DNA of 64,000 nt from Myxococcales bacterium (GTDB lineage Bacteria > Myxococcota_A > UBA9042), in contig CANLIC010000010.1 in the NCBI GenBank assembly GCA_947491025.1, forward strand, positions 56,513-120,512, given 5' to 3'. The notes below the pieces were generated by a model. That model did no database searches. It worked only from the letters and a program-made list of their open reading frames with translations, and was not told where the DNA came from. The translations under genes and the position numbers were made by a program. Below, piece by piece: positions 43,428 through 50,907 of the stretch (positions are counted from its first letter, which is position 1; the number at the start of each line of letters is the position of its first letter).

Positions 43428-44362
43428 GGAGGCGATGCCCCCTGGGGAGCATCCGCGGCGGCTGCGGGGGCCGGCTCCGGCACGACCCGGTCTAGGGCGA
43501 TGGTCGCGACATAGGGGACAAAGCCGGCCCGGCGTTGGGCCGCGTAGATGGAGCGCACGCCCTCGCGGTCCTCCACGTCCCAGTAGTCGAGCGTGTACAA
43601 GCGCAGCGCCGTATTGGCCATGCGCGCCGCCTGCAGACGCTTCAGCGTCGCCGAGCGCTCCTCCGGTTGCAGCATGCGGGCCTGTTTGGATTGAAAGTCC
43701 CAGGTGGTGAACGTCGATTCGATGGCGAACGCACCGGTCACGTCGCGCAGATCGCCGGTCAGCTCGAGGGCACCGTTGACCATCAAGACCGCTTCAGGCC
43801 AATGCGTGCGCAGTTCCGTGACCAGCGCCACCGCCGCTGGCCGCATCCCCGGGTACGTGCCAGGCGCCTCACGCTCGAGTGCCAGCGCGGAGTCGAGGGT
43901 GTCGAGGAAGAGGCCGTCGAAGCCGCGCGCCCGCAGCGGCAGCGCCATCTCTTGCACCGCGATGGCCGTCCACGCCGGGTGGCGCAGATCGACGACAAAA
44001 GCGCCCGGCCAATTGGGATTCTCGCGCACCAGCACGCCCGCCCGCTCGGCGGAACCGAAGGTCTCGCGCTGGCGATTGAGCTCGCCGAGCGAGAGGTACG
44101 CGAGCACCTTGGCGCCCTTGCTCCGCACCGCCGCGAGATCGCCGCGGAACCCGGGGTCGAGCACAACGATGTCGTGGCCCTGCAGCAGCTCGGGTGGCGC
44201 TTCAACGCCATAAAAGACGGTCCAGCGCTCGGGCGGCCGCTGCGGACCGCCGCAGCTACAGGCGGCGAACGCGACCAGCCATGCGACGACGGCCCAGCAC
44301 CGGCGCGCGCTGGCAGCCAGGGGTGCAGGCGTGCGATCCGGGCGACCAGACAAGAGCGACAC
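43424..44362 (-). CDS. pelA: PelA-like glycoside hydrolase lipoprotein (GH114/GH166 domain only)
   Basis: The protein has 312 residues. It has a lipoprotein-type signal (VAWLVAFAAC, Cys ~35) and then a single TIM-barrel hydrolase domain. Family motifs are VVLDPGF (Asp69), LAYLSLGELN (Glu94), GFDGLFLDTLDS (Asp154 and Asp157), MVNGALEL and AIESTF (Glu215). Asp154 and Glu215 are the likely catalytic pair by analogy with Asp160 and Glu218 of Pseudomonas PelA. Such domains cut partly deacetylated alpha-1,4-GalNAc polymers, including Pel. The deacetylase half of a full PelA (over 900 residues) is absent. It is the first gene of the locus, and a perfect 11-bp-stem inverted repeat lies upstream. Confidence 0.8.
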   Translation of the reverse strand: MSLLSGRPDRTPAPLAASARRCWAVVAWLVAFAACSCGGPQRPPERWTVFYGVEAPPELLQGHDIVVLDPGFRGDLAAVRSKGAKVLAYLSLGELNRQRETFGSAERAGVLVRENPNWPGAFVVDLRHPAWTAIAVQEMALPLRARGFDGLFLDTLDSALALEREAPGTYPGMRPAAVALVTELRTHWPEAVLMVNGALELTGDLRDVTGAFAIESTFTTWDFQSKQARMLQPEERSATLKRLQAARMANTALRLYTLDYWDVEDREGVRSIYAAQRRAGFVPYVATIALDRVVPEPAPAAAADAPQGASPP

Positions 44363-44434
44363 CTCGACTCAGCACGCGGGCGGGTGCCCGGCAGCCGAGG
44401 ACAGGATGGGCGCGAAGGCGGCGTAGGGCAAGCG

Positions 44435-44465
44435 CGCGACGCTGCGTTCGACGTGCAGCGTCGCG
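44435..44465. promoter_or_regulatory. Perfect 11-bp inverted repeat between divergent genes
   Basis: CGCGACGCTGC (44435-44445) and GCAGCGTCGCG (44455-44465) are exact complements around a 9-nt centre. It lies 73 bp upstream of the pelA-like start and 116 bp upstream of the esterase start. Since both flanking genes read away from it, it is an operator or leader structure rather than a terminator. Confidence 0.5.
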
Positions 44466-44500
44466 TTGCGGGGTAGCCGCGCAGTCCGCTGCGCTCTTGC

Positions 44501-44529
44501 TTGCCAGCGAGCGGAGCGGGCGCCACCCT
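44501..44529 (+). promoter_or_regulatory. Candidate promoter of the esterase lipoprotein gene
   Basis: TTGCCA (44501-44506), 17 bp, CACCCT (44524-44529), leaving a leader of about 44 nt. The -10 departs from TACNNT at its first base. Confidence 0.3.
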
Positions 44530-44580
44530 GACGACGCGTGGGCAGGGCAAGCACCTGGCCCTTCCGCCAAGGAGGCAAGG

Positions 44581-47298
44581 ATGCAAGCGCTCGACCCGAG
44601 AGGCCTCTCGGTTGGCTTCAGGCCATGCTTTTCTCGGCGAGTGGCGACGGGCTGGACCATCGCCTTCTTGCTCGTCGCTTGCGGCGAGCCCGCGGCCAAG
44701 GCGGGCGACGGCGATACAGGCGCGCAGGTGACAGATGCCGGCGCTGACCCCGACGCGGTAGGGGCAGGCGCGGACACCGCCGCCGACCCAGATGCTGACG
44801 ACGCACCAAGGGCCGGAGACGCTGGCTCTGACGCCGGCGACGCTGGCGCCGACGGCGGCACCGATCTCGGCAGCGCGGTCGACCCGATCGCTTGGGGACA
44901 AGGCCCGCTGCCGGCGCTCGACCGGCCGCTGGCGACCGGGTTGGCCGCTGACGTCACGCTATCGGCCTGCGTCGCGGCCGCGTTCCCTGCCGGCGCCGCG
45001 GACACGGTCGGCCCCGTGCTCGGCAATGGCTCCATCGCGCTCCCGGCCGCCGGCGCCGAAGCCTACGGCAAGACCTGGCAGGCGGCGGGGGCCAACGCCG
45101 GTCACGAATTTCCGGGGATCGGCATCCCGCAAGGGACGGCGTGGCTACTCTGTCGCGTCAGCCTGAGCGCCCCGACACGACTCGTCGCCATGGTCGATCG
45201 CGGCCACGAGCTGCGCTGGCAGGGCCACCGCCTGCCGGCCGACATCTATGGCTCTGGGCGCATGCGACTTCCCTTGCGCCTCGCCGCCGGCGACCACGTC
45301 CTTGGCGTACGCGGCCGCGGCGGCCAGAAGGTGCGCTGGCGGCTGTGGACGGCGCCAGCTGCCTTGGAGCTCGCGCCCTCGGACCTGACCCAGCCCGACC
45401 TGCGCGTTGGAAGCAAGGACCCACTCTGGGTGGGCATGCCCTTGCTCGAGACCGACGGTATCTTTAGCGCCGATGTGCGCGCTCGGGTCGTCGAGTCGCC
45501 GCACTTCCAAGCCAGCGAGGTCGGCTGGCCGGGCCTGGCGCCCGGCGGTGCGGTGCAGATCGGCTGGAAGCTGATTCCCAAGGCGGCACCGACGGCGACC
45601 ACCGATGGCAAGGACGCAGAAGGCAACGACAAGCCCATCCTCTGGTCGGTCACGCTGGAGGTCGCTTCGGCGGCCCACCCGGAGGCGGTACGGCTCAAGA
45701 TCGACCTTGCGGTGCGCGGCGGCGAGCAACCCTTTCGGCAGACCTTTCGGGAGGCAACCGACGCCTCGGTGCAGTACTACGGGGTGCGGCCGCCGCGCGA
45801 TTTCGATGCCAGCAAGAAGGATTATGGCCTGCTGCTCAGCCTGCACGGCGCTGGCGTCGAAGGCATCGGTCAGGCTGCGGCCTACGGCGCAAAGACCTGG
45901 CTCTGGCACGTGGCGCCGACCAACCGCCGCCCCTTCGGCTTTGACTGGGAGGAGTGGGGCAAGTGGAACGGCTTGCGCGCACTCGACGACGCCATCGCCC
46001 GCTTTCAGCCCGACAGCCACAAGATCTGGCTCGGCGGCCACTCGATGGGCGGTCACGGCACCTGGCAGTTCGCGGTGCATCACAGCGGCCGTTTTGCCGT
46101 CGCCGGGCCGTCGGCCGGCTGGGACTCCTTCTACACCTACGGCGGCTCGCCCAAGCCCAAGGGCGTCATCGGGCGGGCCCGTGCCCACTCGGATACCTCG
46201 AAATTCCTAGAGAACCTCGCGGATCGCGGCGTGTATGTCATCCACGGCACCGCCGACGACAACGTACCGTTCAGCGAGGGCAAGACGCTGCACCAGAAGG
46301 TCAGTCTGTTCAGCAAAGACGTGCACAATCACTGGGAGAAGGGCGCGGGCCACTGGTGGGACGGGCCGCTCGCGGAAGGGGCCGACTGCATCGACTGGCC
46401 GCCGCTCTTTGAGTTGATGCAGAAGCGGCCCCTCGACCCCTTCGAGCTCTCGTTCCGCCGCGTGAGCCCCGGTCCCTACTACAGCTCCGATCACAGCTAC
46501 TTGCGCATCGATCAGGCCTTGACTTCGATGCTGGACGTCCAGGCCGAGTCGATCTTCGACGGCGCCGCGCTGAAGCTGACCCTGCGCAACGTGCGTCGCG
46601 CCCGCGTCGATGGCGCCGCTCTGCGGAAAAAGGGCCTGACGGAGCTGCAGTGGCGCAGCGACGACGCCGCAGGCGCGCTCGGCGGCTGGCAGACCGTGTC
46701 GCTGCCCGACGGGCCGCTGGTGCTTGGAGCTGCTGGCGGCAAGCGCGTCGGCCAAAGCGGACCGTTCAATCAGGCGTTCCAGCGCGCATTTGCGTTCATT
46801 GTCGCCGATGACGACGTGGTATCGCGTCGCCTCGCCGCCTACTGGGCGACTCAATGGCAGCAGATCGGCAACGGCCACGCCACCGTGCTGCCCGCCTCGC
46901 AAGCGGCCCACGCCATCGCCGCTGGCCGTAACCTCATCTGGTTCGGCCTGGCCCCGACGCTCGCCATCGCCGATGCCAACGGCGCGTCCTTGCCCATTGG
47001 CTCCTTGCCGGTGGACGTCCAGCTCCCGGGGACGGCTGGCGCGAGTCAGGACGGACCGACCGTAGCCGGTGCCACCTTTGCCGGTGCAGCAGTGCTCAGC
47101 GTCTATCCGCGCGGCGCGGGGGTCGACGCCGTGCTCTGGGCCCCCACCGACAAGCTCGGGCTGCTGATGGCCGCCATGCCATTCTCGTCGCGCTCCGGCC
47201 TACCCGACTTTGTGGTGTGGGACACCACCGGCCAGCGGGCCGCCGGCTTCTGGGGCTTTGACTGGGCCGTCGATCCGGACCAGACCGAAGGCCTCTAA
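44581..47298 (+). CDS. Lipoprotein of the alpha/beta-hydrolase (prolyl-oligopeptidase/esterase) superfamily
   Basis: The protein has 905 residues. The ATG at 44581 has AAGGAGG 5 nt upstream. The lipoprotein signal ends at Cys34 (IAFLLVAC) and is followed by an Asp/Ala linker. Residues ~100-250 include a beta-rich section; the hydrolase core lies at about 400-600. The nucleophile elbow is GGHSMGGHG (Ser488), the acid is Asp559 or Asp560 in HGTADDNVPF, and the histidine is His591 in GAGHWWDG, a complete triad. ~300 residues follow, probably a beta-sandwich. Substrate is unknown: a peptide or ester bond in the environment is likely. It is divergent from the Pel locus. Confidence 0.85.
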   Translation: MQALDPRGLSVGFRPCFSRRVATGWTIAFLLVACGEPAAKAGDGDTGAQVTDAGADPDAVGAGADTAADPDADDAPRAGDAGSDAGDAGADGGTDLGSAVDPIAWGQGPLPALDRPLATGLAADVTLSACVAAAFPAGAADTVGPVLGNGSIALPAAGAEAYGKTWQAAGANAGHEFPGIGIPQGTAWLLCRVSLSAPTRLVAMVDRGHELRWQGHRLPADIYGSGRMRLPLRLAAGDHVLGVRGRGGQKVRWRLWTAPAALELAPSDLTQPDLRVGSKDPLWVGMPLLETDGIFSADVRARVVESPHFQASEVGWPGLAPGGAVQIGWKLIPKAAPTATTDGKDAEGNDKPILWSVTLEVASAAHPEAVRLKIDLAVRGGEQPFRQTFREATDASVQYYGVRPPRDFDASKKDYGLLLSLHGAGVEGIGQAAAYGAKTWLWHVAPTNRRPFGFDWEEWGKWNGLRALDDAIARFQPDSHKIWLGGHSMGGHGTWQFAVHHSGRFAVAGPSAGWDSFYTYGGSPKPKGVIGRARAHSDTSKFLENLADRGVYVIHGTADDNVPFSEGKTLHQKVSLFSKDVHNHWEKGAGHWWDGPLAEGADCIDWPPLFELMQKRPLDPFELSFRRVSPGPYYSSDHSYLRIDQALTSMLDVQAESIFDGAALKLTLRNVRRARVDGAALRKKGLTELQWRSDDAAGALGGWQTVSLPDGPLVLGAAGGKRVGQSGPFNQAFQRAFAFIVADDDVVSRRLAAYWATQWQQIGNGHATVLPASQAAHAIAAGRNLIWFGLAPTLAIADANGASLPIGSLPVDVQLPGTAGASQDGPTVAGATFAGAAVLSVYPRGAGVDAVLWAPTDKLGLLMAAMPFSSRSGLPDFVVWDTTGQRAAGFWGFDWAVDPDQTEGL

Positions 47299-47322
47299 GA
47301 GGGTGTGATCGAATCGCCCTCT
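47298..47322 (+). terminator. Possible terminator hairpin after the esterase gene
   Basis: AGAGGG (47298-47303, overlapping the stop codon) pairs with CCCTCT (47317-47322), with a short inner GAT/ATC pairing. No U-tract follows. Confidence 0.3.
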
Positions 47323-47488
47323 GCTGCGGCCGCCGCGCCTGGCCAGACCGTGGCTTCCGTCCTCGCTCCCTCGGTCGCCGCAATGCAAGTGCGGCTCGGT
47401 CGGTCGCTCCAGGCGCGCTCACGGTCTGTCTCAGCCACGTCACCCTCGCGACGAGTGCGTTTTGAATCCACCCTCTCAGCGCTCGCTC

Positions 47489-48265
47489 TCAGGCCGATGC
47501 CCGGCGCGGCCCGAAGATCGCCGTCCCGACCCGCACGATCGTCGCGCCCGCCGCGATCGCTGCCCCAAAGTCGTCGCTCATGCCCATCGAGAGCTCGTCG
47601 CACGCATCGGCGTCGGCGGCCGCTTGACCGCCGGCAGAGCGCAGCGCGGCGCGGGCCTGCGGCAAGAGGGCGGCGAGCGCGGCGAACGCCGGCGCCGGAT
47701 CGGCCGCGAGCGCCGGGATGGTCATGAGCCCGCGCAGTCGCAGGTGCGGCGCAGCGGCCACGGCCTCGACCAGGGACGCCAGTTCGGCGGGCGAGCAGCC
47801 CGATTTGGCCTCGTCGGCAGCCACGTTGACCTGGATCAGCACGTCGAGGCGCCGGTCCAGGCCGGCGGCGGCGCGGTCGGCAGCGGCGATGCCCCCGGCG
47901 CTGTCGAGGCCATGGATGAGGTGGCAATGCGGCAAGACCACCTTCATCTTGTTGCGTTGGAGGTGGCCGACGAAGTGCCAGCGCAGCTCGACGAGGCCGG
48001 CCAGCGCCGCGGCCTTGTCCTGCAGCTCGCCGGCGTAGCTCTCGCCGAAATCGCGCTGGCCGGCGGCGTAGGCGGCGCGAATCGCGTCGGCGCTGTGGCC
48101 CTTGCTGACGGCGCAGAGCCGCACCTCGACGGAGGTGCGTTGCACGCCGGCGGCGGCCTCGGCGATCGCCCGCTGAATCTGTGACAGGCGGCCGATGAGC
48201 GCGGAGTCTGCGGCGGCGTCGGGTTCGGCCGGGCGCGCCTCCGGCCGCTCAGGGGCGTCCGTCAC
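47489..48265 (-). CDS. yggS: YggS/PLPBP family pyridoxal-phosphate homeostasis protein
   Basis: The protein has 258 residues, within family size. The GTG at 48265 overlaps the maf stop (GTGA). It is a single TIM-barrel domain without a separate C-terminal domain. The PLP lysine is Lys55 in CAVSKGHSAD. Other marks are FGESYAGELQDK, RWHFVGHLQRNK, LIQVNVAADEAKSG (usually KxG), LRLRGLMTI and LSMGMSDDFGAAIAAGATIVRVGTAIFG. The family binds PLP and keeps the vitamin B6 pool and amino-acid balance in order; no enzymatic reaction is known. The N-terminal ~25 residues are a low-complexity extension. Confidence 0.93.
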   Translation of the reverse strand: MTDAPERPEARPAEPDAAADSALIGRLSQIQRAIAEAAAGVQRTSVEVRLCAVSKGHSADAIRAAYAAGQRDFGESYAGELQDKAAALAGLVELRWHFVGHLQRNKMKVVLPHCHLIHGLDSAGGIAAADRAAAGLDRRLDVLIQVNVAADEAKSGCSPAELASLVEAVAAAPHLRLRGLMTIPALAADPAPAFAALAALLPQARAALRSAGGQAAADADACDELSMGMSDDFGAAIAAGATIVRVGTAIFGPRRASA

Positions 48266-48915
48266 GACGCCTGCCGACCCGGCGTCGGACCGTAGGGCAG
48301 CAGGTCCCATGCGCCCATCTCCTCCAGCATCAGCGCGACCTGCGCCACCGGCAGCCCAACGACGTTGGTGTAGCTGCCGGCGATCTCCTGCACCAGGTAG
48401 CCGCCGACGCCCTGAATGGCGTAGCCGCCAGCCTTGTCGAGGGACTCGCCGCTGGCCAGGTAGGTGTCGATCTCGCTGCGGCTCATCGGCTTGAATCTCA
48501 CCCGCGTCGAGACCGCCTGAATGCCCTCTTTGTCGCGCTCCAAATCGAGGATGGCGAAGCCCGTGACCACCGTGTGTTCACGCCCCTGCAGCCGCTCCAG
48601 CATCTTGCGCGCCTCAGCGAGGTCATGCGGCTTGCCGAGCAGCAGGTCATCGATGGTCACGACAGTGTCGGCGCCCAAGATCCACCGCGGCGGGTTGTCG
48701 ACCACGGCGCGCGGGTCGTTGCCGAGCGCGGCGGCGATGCGGCGCACCGTCGCGGTCGCCTTGTCGCGGCCGAGGCGCTTGACGTACGCGACCGCCGTCT
48801 CGCCCGGTAGCGGCTCTTCGTCGATGGGCGCCGGCAGCACCCGCAGCTGCACGCCCATGCGCTCGAGCAGCTCTTTGCGTCGCGGCGACGCCGAGGCCAG
48901 GGTCAGGACCGCCAT
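48262..48915 (-). CDS. maf: Maf-family nucleoside triphosphate pyrophosphatase
   Basis: The protein has 217 residues. It has the Maf/HAM1-like fold with ASASPRRKELL at the N-terminus, EEPLPGETAVAYVKRLGRDKA, the catalytic Asp in WILGADTVVTIDD, HTVVTGFAI and AGGYAIQGVGGYLVQEIAGSYTNVVGLP. Members hydrolyse dTTP, UTP or modified NTPs to monophosphate and pyrophosphate and are implicated in septum control or nucleotide cleaning. The YhdE-like dTTP/UTP type fits best. It sits 4 bp after the small membrane protein gene and overlaps yggS. Confidence 0.94.
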   Translation of the reverse strand: MAVLTLASASPRRKELLERMGVQLRVLPAPIDEEPLPGETAVAYVKRLGRDKATATVRRIAAALGNDPRAVVDNPPRWILGADTVVTIDDLLLGKPHDLAEARKMLERLQGREHTVVTGFAILDLERDKEGIQAVSTRVRFKPMSRSEIDTYLASGESLDKAGGYAIQGVGGYLVQEIAGSYTNVVGLPVAQVALMLEEMGAWDLLPYGPTPGRQAS

Positions 48916-48919
48916 GGCG

Positions 48920-49267
48920 CTAGCGTCCTTGGCCGGGCAGCAGCTGGCCGGCAGCGCCCGCGGCCACGTCGCTCGCGTCTGGCCCTTGCCGCTTGGCGCC
49001 GCCGCCCTGAGCCTTGGCCGCCCGTGCCGCCTCGCGCGTGGCCTTCTTCTGCGCCTTGCGCTCGAGTCGCTGGGCGCGGCGGGCCGCCTGGCGCAGCGTC
49101 CAGGCTTGGCGCCAACGCCGAACCGCCGGATCTTCGCCGAGCAGGGCCCGACCGATGGCGTTGCCGAACGGCTGCAGCATCAGGCCGCCCAAGCAGAGCA
49201 GCATCGTCACCACGACGACGAAGAGCTCCGCGGAGGTCATCTCGGCCAGGGCGCGGAGGTCGTTCAT
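48920..49267 (-). CDS. Small single-helix membrane protein, unknown
   Basis: The protein has 115 residues. The N-terminus is followed by one membrane helix (residues ~13-33, AELFVVVVTMLLCLGGLML), a helical basic stretch (RQAARRAQRLERKAQKK) probably on the cytoplasmic side, and a Gly/Ala tail. I do not recognise a family. The 4-bp gap to maf, and the yggS overlap beyond it, suggest one transcript. Confidence 0.62.
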   Translation of the reverse strand: MNDLRALAEMTSAELFVVVVTMLLCLGGLMLQPFGNAIGRALLGEDPAVRRWRQAWTLRQAARRAQRLERKAQKKATREAARAAKAQGGGAKRQGPDASDVAAGAAGQLLPGQGR

Positions 49268-49395
49268 CGGGGCTCACTCGCTGCGGCGGTCGTCTCAGGC
49301 GCCTCAGGCCAGGGCAGCGGGACTTCCGCCGTCGGCGCGCGTCGCGTGGAGGCGGCGGCGGTGACAAGCCAGGGACCTAGACCTTCGCGCTGCGA

Positions 49396-50745
49396 TCAAA
49401 GGCTGTTGATCTTGGCGCCCATCCCTTCGACTTTCTTGAAGATAGCCTCGCCCTTCTTGACGGTGCCCTCGACGCGCTTGCCCATGGCCTCCGCCGACTT
49501 GTAGGTCCGCTCGGGCGTGCTGATGACCTTGTCGACCTTGTTGATCGCCTGTTCCGGCTTGGCCAACACTTCGTTCTGCTTGCGCTTGGCTGCGTTCATC
49601 TTCTCGTCGACGGTGTCGGGCCCGACGGACTCCACTTGGGTGCTGCCGTCCTCGCCCTGTTGGAGCTTGCAGCCCCACAAGATCACCATGTCGTACTTGC
49701 CTTCATCGGTCGGATCGAAGCGGGTCCGCGGGTGGTCGAGCAGATCGGCGATCAGTGGCACCTGGGCCTTGGCATGGGGCTTGAAGAGCACCTGCGGGTC
49801 CTCGCGCTTGTCCTTGCTCGTCGCGACCTCGACGTCCTTGTGGCCGAGCTTATCGAACATCTTCTGAATGTTGGCGATCGCGGGCTCGCCGGCCTCGCCC
49901 ATCGTGTTGACGACCTTGATCTTCATGTGGCCGGTGATCCGCTTGAAGTCGCTGTCTTCGCGCAGGTTGGTGAAGTCACCATCCGAGCGCGCCTTGACCA
50001 GGCGCTCCGCGGATTGGTCGCTGCCGAGATCGGCGAGGTTCTGCAGCCACTCGATGGCCTCGTCGCGCTTCTTCAAGAGCGACTGGCTGCACGCGTAGTT
50101 GTAGATGGCGAACTCGCTGCGCGGGTCCTGGGCGATGGCTTGCTTGAGCTTGGCGGCGCCCTGCTCGTAGCGCTTCTTGAGGAGCTCTTCGACGCCGGCC
50201 TTGGCCGTCGCATCAGCGGACTTCTGGTCTGCCTTCGGGGTCTCGGGCGGGTTGTAGCGGGCGCGACCCACCGGCGTCGTGCCGTCGCCGCCGGCGATTT
50301 TGGCTTCGCGCACCGGCACGCGCACGCCGAGGCGAAACAGACCGTCACGGGCGATCAGGCTCGCGCGATCGGGCGCGTTCTCGTAGATCCAGCGTAGGCC
50401 TTTTTGCAGCTCGTCGCGGTCCGTGCCGCCCATCAGGTGCAGCCTTGCGTGGACGGCGAAGAGGTCGGCGCATTGCTCAAGCAGCCCCGGCGAGGCCTCC
50501 TCGGCCTTGCGCATCGCGCTGCGGCACTCGTGCTCGCGCTTCTTCCACGGCGTGTCGTCTGCAAAGGCCCGGTCAGGTGTCAGCCCGGCCCACAGCCCGA
50601 TGGCGGCGGCGCAGCTGAGGACCCACCGCCCCCTCTTGCTGCGGCGCGTCGGGTCCAGCTGGCCGCCGACGGACGATCGCGTCGCGGTCGTCGGGGCCGC
50701 GGAATCCGCCGGCTGGGGCCCGGCGTTGTCATGGCGGCGGCTCAT
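49396..50745 (-). CDS. Secreted TPR protein with a LytR_C-like domain
   Basis: The protein has 449 residues. ATG 50745 has GGGAG about 4 nt upstream and a promoter-like pair about 72 bp further up. A signal-like helix at residues 41-57 ends AFAD. Residues ~160-230 hold TPR-type helices (AIYNYACSQSLLKKRDEAIEWLQ). At about 255-335 KIKVVNTMGEAGEPAIANIQ and later VLFKPHAKAQVPLIADLL resemble the C-terminal domain of LytR/CpsA/Psr-associated proteins. The rest is a Lys-rich C-terminal helix. No known function; the cell envelope is a reasonable site. Confidence 0.66.
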   Translation of the reverse strand: MSRRHDNAGPQPADSAAPTTATRSSVGGQLDPTRRSKRGRWVLSCAAAIGLWAGLTPDRAFADDTPWKKREHECRSAMRKAEEASPGLLEQCADLFAVHARLHLMGGTDRDELQKGLRWIYENAPDRASLIARDGLFRLGVRVPVREAKIAGGDGTTPVGRARYNPPETPKADQKSADATAKAGVEELLKKRYEQGAAKLKQAIAQDPRSEFAIYNYACSQSLLKKRDEAIEWLQNLADLGSDQSAERLVKARSDGDFTNLREDSDFKRITGHMKIKVVNTMGEAGEPAIANIQKMFDKLGHKDVEVATSKDKREDPQVLFKPHAKAQVPLIADLLDHPRTRFDPTDEGKYDMVILWGCKLQQGEDGSTQVESVGPDTVDEKMNAAKRKQNEVLAKPEQAINKVDKVISTPERTYKSAEAMGKRVEGTVKKGEAIFKKVEGMGAKINSL

Positions 50746-50816
50746 GGGACTCCCACGTCGGCGGAGGTGCCGTGGCAGCGCTGCGACGAGGCTGGCCGCC
50801 ACGGCGCTCCGGGTTC

Positions 50817-50846
50817 ATAGTAGGGCGCGCGGACCCATCGGGTCAA
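50817..50846 (-). promoter_or_regulatory. Candidate promoter of the TPR protein gene
   Basis: On the minus strand TTGACC (50846-50841), an 18-bp spacer, and TACTAT (50822-50817). Expected leader is about 65 nt. This is the best match to a primary-sigma promoter in the window. Confidence 0.5.
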
Positions 50847-50907
50847 CGCGGCCGACGGGGCGCGGCGGCGACGTCGGCAGCCGAGGCCAGGGATTGGAGA
50901 CGCGACC

